Below are positions 1 to 12,205 of a DNA stretch of 64,000 bases, piece by piece (position 1 is the stretch's first letter; the number at the start of each line of letters is the position of its first letter). Position numbers and translations under genes: made by a program. This DNA comes from Bipolaris cookei (Eukaryota; Ascomycota; Dothideomycetes; Pleosporales; Pleosporaceae). A model generated the notes under the pieces. It did not search any database. It was given only the letters and a program-made list of their open reading frames with translations, and had not been told where the DNA came from. The stretch is from positions 193,345 through 257,344 of the forward strand of contig NRSV01000050.1 in assembly GCA_002286855.1 (NCBI GenBank), given 5' to 3'.

Positions 1-631
1 AGTTTCGGCAAGAACTGTATAGTTTTCCCAAGGATTTTCATATACGATGTGGCGTAAAGGCTACACACGACAAACACATGTGTAAGCCAAGTACATCCTG
101 AAGGATTATCTAACTAGGTACAATGTCCTGGCATGCAGAAAGGCAACATGGGGCCTCTTCGTGCTCGCTATAAGGTATACGCAGTACCGGGTCTTTGCCG
201 TTGAGTAGCTGAAGAATAAGGTATTATATACGCTCTGTTGCGCAGTAAGAGTGGATGGTATACCAAACGATACGTGGCAATGAAACCTGTAGCGCACTCT
301 GCACTATCGATGATGCATTCGTTCAACCGAGCGTAAGACATTCGTACGTACATTGGGAAGTGTTCAAGGAACCCCGAAAGCGGTAGTTCTGGATCGATCA
401 TGGGTATTCGGAGTGGTCGCGTGCTATACGTCTGGAGTGGGGACCATTGCGGTTGGTCTTGATGAGGCGTATCGAGGTAGTTTGTGGGACATGTGGTCTG
501 GATCAGATGCAAGGTGAGGAGGCGGAGCCGTATTACTGGTGACAGAGGTCCAAGTGGTAGGTGGGAGGGGTCGAGTGAGTGAGTTGTCGACGTTGCCCAG
601 GGTGGATGTGAGTTGAGGACACATGTGGTGG
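1..631. other. no supported gene
   Basis: No open frame here carries a recognisable family or a splice-consistent gene model. The part nearest the next gene (about 430-630) is open in a Pro/Thr-rich frame on the minus strand. It could be a 3' exon or UTR of the minus-strand gene at 632-1181, but I found no convincing junction. Confidence 0.4.
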
Positions 632-1181
632 CTAAACCTTGTGAGAAGGGCGAGTGCTGATATGGCCAAGATATATCTTTTGGTCCTCTTCGTCATCCGT
701 GAGCAGGTCTTCGCCAGGGTAGTCGTTGACATCGTCCTCAAGCATTTGAAAAGTCTCTGCATAGGCACGCGATGGGACAGATTCTGGCGAAACGAGAAGG
801 GAAGCGACGTCCATCTTGATTGGTCTCGGGTACAAGTGTTCGTTAGGGTCTTGAACGAACCAGCCAACGCTCTGCGTATGGTCGGCCAACTTGACTTGAG
901 GCATGTCGAGGGGAGCGAATCTCTCGGCCAAGATCTTGCGCAGCACGCGCTCAACCTGCTCGTCTGTAGGGCCATGGGTGAGCTGCTTCTGCTCCAGTCG
1001 GAGTATACGCTCGTTCATCTTCCGGAAACACAGCTCTGTTCTTCGCATAAACTCATGGCTGCAATGGTTAGTATGGGTGTTCAACTGTCCGGGGGGGGGG
1101 CACTGCAGATTACACATACTACCATGATGCGATTCGTTCGAAGGACTGGTTGATCATTTGCAACTGGTAGGAGAAAGACAT
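632..1181 (-). CDS. hypothetical 161-residue protein, two exons
   Basis: I do not recognise the family. The model is exon 1 at 1181-1123 (ATG at 1181, MSFSYQLQMINQS start), an intron at 1122-1059, and exon 2 at 1058-632 ending in TAG. Donor GTAGTA, a TACTAAC branch box and acceptor TTGCAG are all visible on the minus strand, and phase closes exactly (59 + 427 nt). The middle is rich in Arg, Glu, Leu and Gln (for example RKMNERILRLEQKQL), which suggests a helical or coiled-coil segment near residues 25-65. The C-terminal third is acidic (PGEDLLTDDEEDQ). There is no signal peptide or membrane span. The intron contains a run of ten cytosines on the coding strand. A further 3' exon cannot be excluded. 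Confidence 0.55.
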
Positions 1182-4100
1182 GTTGAGCTATGAGGACGAG
1201 GTAAGGGAGGACGGCAGCTATGTAGTAAATGAGGCGCTTTGGAGGCAATGGATTTACGGCAGGGCAGTAATTAGACTTGAAAGGGCAATGGTTACGGGAT
1301 GGAGGCGCTAGGGGAAGGGGGGGCAATCGGTTGGACAGGTGGGATGTCTGATATATACGAGGGTGGGAGACGGATGTTCCTAGAGAGGCGGCTCGTGTGG
1401 CACATAATGAGCCTGACCTCGGGCATGCAGTAGGGTGGGTAGGGCGCGGCAGGGTCCACTGCTGGCGGGATGGCTTGAGGGTTGGTTTGGTTGGCCAGGA
1501 GAGAGTGCACGACGAGGGGCCAATCAGGGCCAGGCAGGTGTGGGCGTAGAGGATGACCTGAGGGGGTGTTTGATGGGTGGATATGCTGAGGGAGTGTAGG
1601 TGGTGCTAGTGTGCGAAAGGTGCCGGCGGAGATCAGTGGGCAGCTGAGGGGGGTCCGGCTGTCAGGCGGAAGAGCCGTATACGACGGGCCAGGACAGAGA
1701 CAGACCGGTCGTCGCGTGGGATGGGGTGAATGCAGGGGCGTGGCCAGGGCGAGCACCCCGTCGGCGGGATCGACGATGGAGGCGTGGACTAGCGCGTCTG
1801 GGTGAAGGAGGATACCTACGCAGCTCTGGAGCAGAGCACACAGCCACGGCCGGTGTCTGCGACCAAGGACAGCAGCTCGTAGCCACCTCCCCGCCGGGCA
1901 CGCTGCCAGTTGCCAGAAGGCCAATCTGGGTCATGACGTGAGGCCATGGCCGGCCAGGGCTCGCGCTTCCGACTGCCTTGGCTAGCCACTCCCCGCCGTC
2001 GTGGCCGCCGTGGCCCTCGTCGTAACCTGACCACTGCCAGAGCTAAGCGCGCATCAATTCGCCGAATGGCCTCAAGGCGCCCCAGCACGATGCGAACAAG
2101 GCTGTCTGGCGACGATGTCCATGGCAACGGCGTTTCCCGACCGGGTCTCGTCGAGCATTTGCTGCTTGGCCCGCTGTCGCCGCTAGGCCCAGTGCGGCTG
2201 CAGCAACAGCGTGCGTCTCGGCAACACTTCCTATTGCCCGTTACTCACCCCCCTCCTCATCGGTACACGTCCTGCACGCGAAGCGGCCGGACGGCTTCAA
2301 ACACCTGTTCTCCGCCCTTGGCCCCGACTGTCCATGCCGAGTCAGCTCCTGGGCCTCCTACGTGCTACTTAACAGCTACTTAACAAAACCTTTTCACAAA
2401 TGCCCATCCCCAAACCCCATGCCGCCCAGCAAACGCCACATTGCCGTCTGCTTGTTCATCGCCACACAGCAGACTTCTCGCCAATCGACCACCAACACAT
2501 ACACGCACTCAACAAATCACCGCCAACAACACATACACTCGACAAATCATCACCAACACTTCTCCACCTGCAGTCAGCCGCGCCGGTCGAGTGCCGTGCC
2601 ATGGCATGCCCCGTCTCATATGGCGTCCGATGCCACCAAATCACCATCCATTTCTCCATCTGGTAATCATTGCCTATTGCGCCTTCCGGGCGAACAGGAT
2701 CACGCCCAAACTAGCCTAGCCAGCACACCCACATCCCTAACCCGCGCGACCACACCCCACACCTTACAACAACTCCTATCGGCGCCTGTCCCATCGGTGA
2801 TCCAAGCACCTTGCTCTCCCAAAACATTCTAGAAAGAAGCACCCTCAGCGCTCGTCTAGCAGTGCCTGGTCTTGGTATCGTCCACTTATCCACCTACGGT
2901 GCTCCTCACATGCTCCTCGTAGCAGTACACGTCTGAGTGTCTTCATTCATCGACGCTTACTTACAACAGATCCTGCATGGCTTCATATCGCGACTTTCTG
3001 AGCTTTCCCGTTCCTCCAGTACCGCCAAACCGGACCCGTCTTTTGCTCACCCCCTCTCAATAGCCTCCTTTCTCGCCCACCATGTACCGCCACTAGGTGT
3101 ACGCCAACCAGCATTGCCAGCAACTCGTCATAGCCGCCCACCAACAGGCCGCACTTTCGCATGCATACGTGACTCCCGCTGACATAAGGTACAGCATTAT
3201 GTGACGCAGCTGGACATGTCTCAATACCATGCTCCGACATGACGCAATCTCTAAGCCAGCTTATCGACCCGTTGCTTACAAAACCAGGTCTGTGTCCTCT
3301 CACAACTGGTATATTGATGCTGCAAGTCATGCACCCTGACTCCCAGAATGGCCCAAATTCCAGTCTGTGCACTTTCATGGCGTACCCCGGTATAGGCTAA
3401 TGCAGTTGCCCGAAGTTAGACTTCTCACTTTGCAATTTAATTTAGGTCTATATGCTGTCGCATCTTCAGCTGCCTTCTCGACGATCTACCAACAGTGTGT
3501 GAAACGGGCGGAGGTTACAAATGGTCGCAAAAGCTACACTTTATTGCCATGAATAGTACCTTCCCAGGCCTTCAGCTTATTGAGTGCCCATGTTTCCTCG
3601 GTGGATTAGCAGCTTGAGGCGTCATCCTGTGCGCATGGTCAGGCAGCACCTGGGATTACTACCACGTCGGATGACCACCTCACTTCCCCGAATGGAATCC
3701 AATATATTTTGATTTCGCATCTTTCCATTTAACGCCGAAAAAAAAGACACTCCCAAGCCTCGTGTTCCTCACGAGCCCTTTGTAAATCCTGATTAGGCTT
3801 GATACGGTTTACCTCGGTTTGTTACCTGGTGTCATGCAGGAAAGATCCGGGGAAGCGTGCTCTGCGTCTGTTGCTAACGACTGCGCCACTATCAATGCCA
3901 AAACTGCTGCGACAAACATGCCTGGTCATCAAGCTATTCCTGGGTGAACGCCGGGACTATGATCCCGCACAACTTGTTCCTGCACGGACGTCGTGAAGTT
4001 TCCATCAAAGTTCCTGCACCTTAACCGGCGGCCGATACAGGGATGCTGAATCCTGCCCACACCCTGTCTCTAATATGTACAAAGTCCATGTTTGCCTATC

Positions 4101-4757
4101 AAAATGGATCCCCGGAGGATCAACACCATGGGCCTGATTCCATTACTGACTCGTACGTCTCAGCTGATAGGGTAAAGGGCAATCAGACCTGCCACTTTAA
4201 CGACTTGAGTTAACTGAACGTCGCTTTCGCAGCCGAATGTCTGAGCGAGTAATAGAAAAACATACGATAGTACCTAAACTTTAAGAACACCGGTGAAATC
4301 AGAGTGGGTTTTCTCACCTGTCTAAAAATAATACACAAATGCTTAGTATTAATATTATATGTACATGTGCTTGCACAAACACTTGTACTTACATATACAT
4401 GATCTTGGGCATAGGTGTTTTTCAACATCTCAATCCAACACAGATTATGCACCTTCTTCTGTTGGATAGAGACTCTGCGCATACTATAAGCCCACGGCCC
4501 GGGCTCATGCTGACTACCGACTTGTGTCTGACTTGCAGCTCTATCACTAGACGCATCGCAAGCTGACAAAAAAAATCGCTCATAGCTCTCTGAAACACGT
4601 ATGAGCAAGCACAGATACAGACACGAATGAAAGGACTTTGTCACAAACCAAGTCTTTTCGGCAGTTGCAGTCATCGGTGTGTTCCTCAAACCATGTATAT
4701 TACCATACTACGACTACTTTCCCCAAACAGTCACCAACACCGCTGCCCTGTTTCCCC
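1182..4757. other. 3.6 kb without a supported gene
   Basis: Several open frames exist here but none shows a family motif or consistent splicing. About 1700-2130 is strongly GC-rich and open on both strands, giving Arg/Pro-rich translations typical of chance frames. About 2360-2900 is C/A-rich with CAACAAATCACC-like repeats, resembling a fungal leader or promoter. From 2940 to 4757 I see only short AT-balanced sequence. The last 100 bases would be the 3' flank of the lyase gene. Confidence 0.4.
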
Positions 4758-6480
4758 CTACTCGAACAACTCTATCGCATCGAGAATAACATTAGGAGCC
4801 AGGAACCCCGTTCCAGACTCACCGCTCATACAGCTAATGCGAATCGTATTCGTGCCCTCGACCAGCGTACCCGCAGGGATAGCGTAATTGTAGACCTCGC
4901 CAAACCCGCGATACGCGCCTCGCGTGAAGCCGCGCGAGGCAATCTTGGTAGGCGCAGACGGCACCGGGGCATTGAAACTATTCACCGTGACGGCGGGACG
5001 ACAGCCCGCAAACGCGAGCGTAGTCCCCACCCGCAGCGTGACTGCCGCACTACTTTTTGTCGCCGTAAACTTAATCGTAAAGGGATTGAGGTCCTTGACG
5101 AGGGCCATGGGCACACTGTCAAGCGTGCTGGAACCCACGGTGTATGTGAGGGGCTCCCAGGATGCCATGCGCGAATCAGAGGGGTGCATGCGCAGCTGCT
5201 TGTCTGCGTTGCGGAAGCCTTTTGGCTGGCCGTCCCACTCGCCGATGCGCCACAGCGACGTCTTGGGCTCCGTGTCTGCGGTTATGTTGGCGATTATTGC
5301 GCGGCCTGCCGATAAGGTTACCGTAGTGGCTTTTACTTTGAATTCGCCTTGGTAGAGGACTTGGGTGTAGGTTCCAGGTTTCATGGCGGGGGAGGTGAAG
5401 GTTCCTGAGGTGGAGGCGTAGGTCCAGTACTGTGCTGCGTCGTTGTACCAGTGAAGGACTGCTTGCGAATTTGCGCTTACGCCTGTTACTTTGCCTGTTA
5501 CTGTGCCTCGGGCTGAGGGGGGGACGTAGTTTGGTATCGAAAGGTCCTTGAAGAATGTCGTGTCCATGTCTGACCCGCCTTTGGGGATGCTAGAACGGCT
5601 GAAGGAAAGGGCGTAAGGGCCCTTCATGCCCATGCGGTACTTTTCCAACTGAACATGGTTGCTATTCATGTAAAAGGTCAGAGAAGTAGAGGGACCGCCG
5701 TTGTTAGTATTGATATCGCGGTGAAACGGTCCACCCGCAGATGTTTCGTACGAGTACGAATCCATCAACAGACAAGCATGAATCGCATTGGTATCCCGAT
5801 ACACACAGTGCTAAAATTCCTTTTATGTCAGCCCAAACTACGCAGAGAAAAACCTTTTGAACTCCTAGAATTTTTTATTTTTTTTCGGGGGGGGGGGGGG
5901 GTTCTTTCCCTCCTCAACTTACCACACCATCATCAATAAACCGATCACTCGAGTAAAATTTACTCCTCGTCTGTCCATCCACGACAAAAACATCCGATCC
6001 TTCCACCGTTGCCGTCGAATTCGCCGTCGTCGACGCAATCCCAAACGGATAGCTCAGTGGCAACTTATTGCTATCCAACCGCGCAATAAATCGCAACTCG
6101 CCAATGTCAGGCTCGGCCGTAATATCCGTCGCCATATATATACTCGGCTCCCCGGCCTTGACAACCATATACTGCGTCAACGTACTCGTGCTACACGTAA
6201 TCTTAACATATTGTGTGCCAATCATCTCGTACTTGACGGTGGCGGAGCCAAGTCCCATTTCAATATGCGATCCCTTGACGGCCCATTGCAGTTCTTCGCC
6301 CGCGTAATTGATGGATGTGATGTCGCAGTTTAGCGTGTTTACGGTGAAGAGTAAAGGGTCGGTGGTGGAGCCGGTATCAACGGTGATGCTGTTGTTGGCT
6401 GTTTTGGTGACACCGAAGGAGGCGAGGGTGGGGGAGGAGAGCGTGGCGGCGGCAACCAGTGTGGCAGTGCGGAGGAACAT
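4758..6480 (-). CDS. secreted rhamnogalacturonan lyase (PL4)
   Basis: This enzyme cleaves rhamnogalacturonan I, the hairy region of pectin, by beta-elimination outside the cell. Exon 1 is 6480-5923 and exon 2 is 5810-4758. The 112-nt intron (GTAAGT..TTTTAG) falls between codons and gives 536 residues, the usual length of fungal RhgB-type enzymes. The N-terminus is a signal peptide (MFLRTATLVAAATLSSPTLA), followed by a super-sandwich domain. The joined sequence across the intron reads DDGVHCVYRDT. A fibronectin-III-like domain (PSARGTVTGKVTGVS, near residue 290) and a C-terminal jelly-roll carbohydrate-binding domain ending NVILDAIELFE complete the PL4 architecture. The intron carries a 15-base homopolymer. 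The gene stands alone with long flanks, and a role in plant-wall degradation is inferred from the family. Confidence 0.9.
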
Positions 6481-6540
6481 TGTTTGGTAGTAAAACAGCT
6501 CGGAGGTTCTTGCGACAACTGGAAAACAAAAAAGAATCAA

Positions 6541-6567
6541 TGGAAGGAAGGAAGGAAGGAAGGAAGG
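6541..6567. repeat. (GGAA)n microsatellite
   Basis: About six tandem GGAA units lie about 60 bp upstream of the lyase start codon, in its leader or promoter. On the coding strand they read as TTCC repeats, a common pyrimidine tract in fungal promoters. Confidence 0.8.
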
Positions 6568-7630
6568 GATAATGAGTGTGGGAAAGAAGAGAAAGTATGG
6601 AATTGAATATGGACAATGGTGGAAAGAAGAGGGGATAACACAAGAAGCGAAGTCTCTCTCTACTTACAGATCCCAATCGAACAGGAACAAGCTTGCATGC
6701 ATGTAACGAATATCTGCAGGGAAACCCTTTCTCCCATATACAAATGCAAGTGTTTTCCCTAGGCCCCGCACGTGCGCGAAACAATCATCCATACAGGCCT
6801 AGCCTTACGTCGTCAATCTCACCTCAATTTCCTATCTCAGTAATATATGACTTGGGAAGATCTCTACTTCGGTGCTTACGACCAGGGGTGGAACGTGCCA
6901 GCCGGGATGAGCGACTTCGACTGTCTCTCTTATATGCACGTCCGAAATCTCACCATTTTGCCCGTCAACACACGCTACTAAAGAGGGTGACTGGCGCCCC
7001 ACGTTTCAGTTTAAGGGTGTGCCTGGTACCAGAAGATGGGGGAGACTATTGCGTGGCTACTTATATGCAAGACGTGGAATTGATGGGGTGCAATAGGGTT
7101 TTTTTGCTCGTGCTAAATAGCCAGGACTTTGTGATGCTTACTCCCAGATAACAAAATATATCATATCGTTCTTGATGCGCAATAAGCAATAGCGAAGCTT
7201 TCGCCTTACAGCGATTAAGCTTTTCTTTTTAGCCGAAAACGACACAGGCCAAGAGCTTCGGGGCCACCGATTTGGTATAAATGAACGGGCTGGTTAGCTT
7301 AATATCTTGGTATTAGTGGTGGAAAATCTGCCTGCAAACAAGGGAGGGAATGAAACAAGCAGTTAGGGCTGTGAAGCTTTTGATTGCTTCGGGGTTGACC
7401 GCTGTTCTTTAGCCGCGGCCTTTTATTTCAGCAGTGTGTGGAGAATGACATTTCTCCGCGAGGGCTTTCTGTCTGCCGTTAGTTCGTTTCAGGGTAAGAT
7501 TACGAGGGAATTCGGAATAGACGATGTCGTGTCACTGTCTCGTGAAACAACAAATACTTTATTCGTAGCAAGGTAAGAAACGGAGTAGAAAATTAACAGC
7601 GCACCGCGTGCAAAAGAGCGCTGTTGCCGC
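6568..7630. other. intergenic, no gene seen
   Basis: This is promoter-side sequence of the lyase followed by the 3' flank of the aldolase-like gene. A 150-codon open frame on the plus strand at 6693-7151 has no family features and overlaps the lyase promoter; I treat it as chance. Confidence 0.5.
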
Positions 7631-8668
7631 TTAGTCCTCGCCTGCAGGACAGTCGTTCTTGTATAACGGACTGAGCGACACCTGTCGAGACCACAGTGCC
7701 CATGGTCTGGCAAGAGTACCGGACATGGCTTCCCAGGCGTCATGGCACTCTCTGTCACTCAAGTATTTCAAGCTGCCATTTTCAGCCTTTGCATGGTCAG
7801 ACTTGATTTTCCCACCAGTGTCAACATCGACCCTGCCCTCGAGCGCGTATCCAGTGTGCGCATTCAGTATTGTCATGGCCGCCGTTTGCGCCTTCGCAGC
7901 CTCCCTGGTGTATATGGCCTGGTATACAGCCTCCTCGATACCATGCGCGACAGTCACAAATCCATGGCCTTGCATAAGAACGACCGCATGATCCGGTTCC
8001 AGTTGAGGCTCTGAAGATGCGCCACCTAGCTGCGATGGTAGCGCCGAGCGGACCTTGGAATATATGAAGCCAGTTGAAGTTGCAGGTTTAAACGTCATGG
8101 CAAGAGAAGCGCCCAACGTAGCGTTGCTCACAAGCAAACTATGTTTTGAGCCCGATGGATAGCTACTCAAGGCGTCCCATACAGGGACCTTTGATCCTGT
8201 TTATTACCAGAATCAGCACTCTGACAGTCCATGAGTCTTTCTTTCAAGGAAGGAGTAAAGTTTACCCAAGAAGCCAGCCATGTAAATTGTATTCTTCAAT
8301 GGTACCCCGCTGATGCAATAAGGAAGCACATCGCCCGCGTGGCTATGGACTACACTTTTAATGGCTGGGAATCGTTTGTAGATCTCACTATGAATGTATC
8401 GCTCCAGATACCCGGGCTTTGCATCTTTCTCGACCGCTTCAGCGCTGTCAATGTGGTACTCAATTAAATCTTCTGGTGTGCTAATCAGTGCTGGTGGCAT
8501 GTTGCATGGCATCCAGAATGTCGCTGGGCTATCCGGAGAGCGCACAGAAATGTGCCCGTATGCGTCGACAAGGCCATGGTGGTCGAGGATGTGGCTTGCT
8601 GTGACTAGTCCTCTGAAGAGATCTTCAAGGCCAACCTTTTCGCGCTTTGGGTAGTATCCAGCTGACAT
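7631..8668 (-). CDS. class II aldolase/adducin-domain protein
   Basis: Proteins of this fold bind Zn and cleave or epimerise sugar phosphates, or have lost activity; the substrate cannot be told here. Exon 1 is 8668-8266 and exon 2 is 8196-7631, with a 69-nt intron (GTAAAC..AACAG) in phase 1 that restores MAGFLGSKVPVWDA, giving 322 residues. Family marks are the N-terminal RGLVTASHILDHHGLVDAYG block with GHISVR, the zinc-binding SVVHSHAGDVLPY near residue 115, and the second histidine block VLMQGHGFVTVA near residue 212. The start was chosen at the ATG giving MSAGYYPKREK. Another ATG 32 nt upstream is out of frame. There is no signal peptide, so it is probably cytosolic. Similar fungal genes often sit near secondary metabolism, but no such neighbours are present. 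Confidence 0.85.
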
Positions 8669-9511
8669 TTTTGGCAAGTTGCAGGTGGAGTCTTCGACAT
8701 GATGAGCAGCGGGGGTCGTGGCATGTCGTTGGTTTTGCGATGCCTGTTTGCGATGCTCGATGACGTATGTTCCCCGCGCCCTAGGATAATGAGGGGAGAC
8801 GACTGGATGGAATGTAATCCGGCGGGGGTGGAAGCTTGCCGGACCCTAAGCAACTACATACGATCGCATCTTTGACTTGGCACTTTACTCACCTGCAGGG
8901 ACACCAAAGCTGCAAGACCCAAGTAACATGTCCTATCGACTTTCGTCATTATCGCGTCTGCCGAGAATGAGTAGCATCTTCCTTTCCCATCTACAGATGA
9001 TGCTACATGTAGCTCGTGCATGGAATCGTCCAGAACTGAACCATATATATGGCTAAGGGTAGAGCTGGAATTGAAGTTACTTTTCCAGGAATGAACAGCA
9101 GGCATATTCTAGTTCTACTTACGTTGAATAAACGGCTTTCTGCGACTGAGCCAGAACCATCCTACTAAATTTCGTAGCCCCTTCAGACAGGTCCATCAGG
9201 CTTACGGTGTTTTGCCTTGAGCAATTTATTCGGATACCATATCCTTTTCAAATAGCTGCGTTCATGAGGAACCATCAATAGAACACCTGTCAATGTCTCT
9301 GAGACTCACAGTCAGCATGGGAAAATTGACATGGCATATCAAGCTCAAGAGTTACTACCACAGTGGAGGGAGGTAGCTCCCGGTAATGGTAGTTCAGGTG
9401 ATCTTCATATTAGACAACTAGTCTATTATGAGAAGATAGCAGCACAGATATATAGTGTAGGCGTACGCCCTGGTCTTACTCAAGGCAAGCTCAGCAACAA
9501 AGGAGATGATA
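8669..9511. other. intergenic, no gene seen
   Basis: This spacer lies between the aldolase-like gene and the Fot1/pogo element. An 83-codon open frame at 8854-9105 (minus) shows no family features. The left TA of the element's target duplication is at 9510-9511. Confidence 0.5.
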
Positions 9512-11327
9512 ACGTACTCCACCAGTAAGCTCGCCGCACTAGTAAGCTGGCCGCTCCACCAAACCTAACGCCACGCCCTGCGCAATTGCTCTCCAACAAC
9601 GCAGTAAAACTAGATAAGATTAAGAGATGTAGTTGATTATTTAGCTCTGCACAAAGTCCGAGTATGCCCTTCAATGTAACACTTCGTGCACGTTAGCGGC
9701 GCGCGCCGACGTCGTTCACCAGCCTGGCTCTGGCTAGTCCCCATGATGACTCCTTCTGCCTTTGCAGCTATCTGCTGAGCCTATTGGGCCTGGGGCGCTC
9801 CACCAGAAACAACATATTGACGCCGCTGGTCCTGCATTTGTCGCCGACGCTCAGTACTTTGACCTTGCTTCTTATTCTCTTCAGCAAGTATAGTTGCTGA
9901 CTGCATTGCTATTTGACAGCCTTTAATAACCTGGCGTAGAAGCTGGCTTGTTGGGCTTTGTGATTGCCAATGGTACCGGTCTTGAAGAAGCTTTGCTTGC
10001 CGCTGAAGCTGGGCTACTATATGCAGTATTTCTGTCTGCGTTGCGGTGTTGTTGTCTATAGTTGTCTGTAGTGGAGATGGCGTACGGGCAACTGTAAGAG
10101 ATGATAAAACACGATCTGGACAAGGAGGGACAAGGCCTGTCGCTTGAAAGCCAGCCTGGATGTTCTGCTGCGTAAATACTATCGGCCGGATCCGCGTATA
10201 GGCTGTAAGGAAGTCTATCTCGTCAACGTAGTAGACACCTTGGCGAGTAATCTCCTCAATCTCACGTCCGTACGCGCGCTTGAGCGGCGAGAAGCAGCTT
10301 ACATCAAGCAGCTGGAGGAGATGCGACGTGTGCGGCGGCATACAGAGAGTGATGATCTTGTTCTCTATACAGAGCTGGTCAAACTCTGGCGTAGCGTGGC
10401 TACTATGGCCGTCTAGAATAAAGAGCCGGTAGACTCCAGCTGTACGAGCTGCTATATGCTGGTTGAAATGCTTCACCCACTCTACACCAAGTTCATCGGT
10501 CGTCCAGCCATTGTCTGAGACGCCGACAGTCCAGTCTTGTGGGAGGTTGCGGTACCAGCTGCTCTGATGGACTTTACCAGACAGAATCACAAACGGCGGA
10601 GGAGACCAGCCAGAAGCGTCAACGCACTCAATCCCTGTAATCCACTCGCGATTGCTTGGCCGTACGATGACTGCTCTACTAACTCTATTAGAGTTGCTAA
10701 CTACCTTAGTCGTGCTAGCGACGCCCATCGCGAATCCAGTCTCATCAGAGTAGTAGATGTCTTGGTCTAGGACGCCGTACGTCTGGCGCGTCTCCTCTAC
10801 TAGCTTAAACCAAGCTGTAATTGTGATAGGATCCTCGAAGTGGGCGCACTGGCTATGAAAGCTTCTACTCCATTTTGTCTGAAGTTCTGGCTGGCCTTGG
10901 ATAAAGCGCGACACCCAGTTCTTTCCAATAGGTTGTGGAGGTGGATCTTAGCCACGCGCGGCGAGTAGAGCGTCTGCCATTCGTCGCACGTCGATGATAT
11001 GAGGTGGAAAGCCTCGTCAATCTAGTTCTAGAATTCACTGAATAAGAAACTGCTCTTCGATAGGTGATAGCTTACGATTAGTAGACAGAACATCTGATTG
11101 TGCCTAGGTGTCATGGAGGCCTGTGTATAGTGTTGACTTTGGCACGTCACACGCTATTGCAAGAACACGGATAGACTGATTTGAATTACTATGATAAGAC
11201 GCTATAGCAAGACTTATTCTGCCTTCACGAGAAGTCTGTATAGAGCGTTGTTATCGCGACATTACGGATATTGTGCAAAGTGTCGCTTTAGGTTTGGTGG
11301 GGTGTCAAGCTTACTGGTGGAACACGT
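9512..11327 (-). mobile_element. Fot1/pogo (Tc1/mariner) DNA transposon, 1,816 bp
   Basis: The element is delimited by imperfect terminal inverted repeats: left ACGTACTCCACCAGTAAGC, and right GCTTACTGGTGGAACACGT as written on the plus strand. Each is flanked by TA, at 9510-9511 and 11328-11329, the signature target duplication of the Tc1/mariner superfamily. Inside is one minus-strand transposase with stop codons. Length and layout are those of fungal pogo elements. Related ends recur at 63768 and, with diverged tips, at about 63765. Confidence 0.85.
9781..11262 (-). pseudogene. Fot1/pogo transposase, inactivated by stops
   Basis: Reading from ATG at 11262 gives one continuous frame of 493 codons interrupted by five stops in the first 116 codons and none afterwards. 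The N-terminal part is the HTH/CENP-B-like DNA-binding domain (RISLAIASYHSNSN, then ILELD*RGFPPHIIDVRRMADALLAARG). The remainder is the DDE catalytic domain: DIYYSDETGFAMGVA (first Asp), LFILDGHSSHATPEFD (second Asp) and SCFSPLKRAYGREIEEITR. The protein ends in a Gln-rich basic tail. Against the sister copy at 63 kb, four of the five stops can be scored, and each is explained by a single C-to-T or G-to-A change: CAA to TAA, CAG to TAG, TGG to TGA and CGA to TGA. The fifth, in GRG*DPPP, fits CAA to TAA. This is the pattern of repeat-induced point mutation. Confidence 0.88.
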
Positions 11328-12205
11328 TACCGAAGGCGCTTGGTAAGCAGTGTTCAGATGTGCGATAACTCCTAGAGCGCAAAAGTTCGATGCGCAATCG
11401 TGGAGACTATCCATTGACACCTGGGTATCATATCGAGCCTAAGTGTGCAATCGTCAGGATATTGCTCAAGAGTGGGAAGGAGGTGGAGACAGTCAGATTT
11501 GTTTCGTTGTTGGCGTACAAACCCATGAAGGACTCTTTTTTTTGCTTGTGTCATACTAGAGAGCAGAGAGTTTTCCTGCTAGTACCTTGTGAAGTAGCAA
11601 GACTACTGTACATTAACATCACGTTCATCCATACAAGTTGTTACCGTCGACGCCTACGTGTCCTGCCCAGTCTTCCCCAATATACCATCATCTTACTACT
11701 GATGTTTCTTTAGACCGTCGAGTAGAGCTCATCAAGGTTCAGTCTCGTACGGGAGCTGTAGGGGGGTATCAAACAAACAGATGACCTGAAGCGGGCGCTT
11801 GAGGGCTTGCGTTGAACGGATGATTGCGTAATATCATTTCCCTGGTCGGCGACAGACCGTGGTGCCTGGTAGCATTGCAGCATACAGTCCGGCTGTAGCT
11901 CGACCGCTGTTCGCGCAGTCGTGGTTCTGCCGGTCTCGGCTGCAAGCAGCAATTTCCGGGAGGAACCGTCAGCCGTATGATCCACCGGCAGCCACCACCT
12001 TGCGCAGATTGTTTTCTTTTTCTCATAGGCGACCTGGTTCCTGGTTCCTGGTGCGTGGTAGCGGTCTTGGCGGTCTGCACGACTCCAATCTCTAGCCTTT
12101 AGCTCCCACCATCTTTTCAACATGCGCCGTCTTCCACCCTCTTGACATCTCCAGGTGCCCGGCAAGACTGCTCTTGGATGCTCCAATTTTTCTTCTGCAG
12201 TATCA
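11328..12205. other. intergenic, no gene seen
   Basis: Open frames on both strands here are short and lack family features. This is the 3' flank of the acidic hypothetical gene and the right flank of the transposon. Confidence 0.45.

Noticed and set aside
1292..1924. 210-codon Pro/Arg-rich frame on the minus strand
   Set aside because: It lies in GC-rich DNA that is open in several frames on both strands, has no family features and overlaps competing frames equally good in length.
1946..2383. 145-codon plus-strand frame
   Set aside because: Arg/Pro-rich chance translation of a GC-rich stretch, with a competing antisense frame and no motif or intron support.
6693..7151. 152-codon plus-strand frame upstream of the lyase
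   Set aside because: No domain features, and it runs antisense through the probable promoter of the lyase.
7631..8668. Aldolase-like gene and lyase considered as part of a metabolite or sugar-use cluster
   Set aside because: The genes are separated by more than 1 kb, share no regulator or transporter, and have no backbone enzyme nearby.
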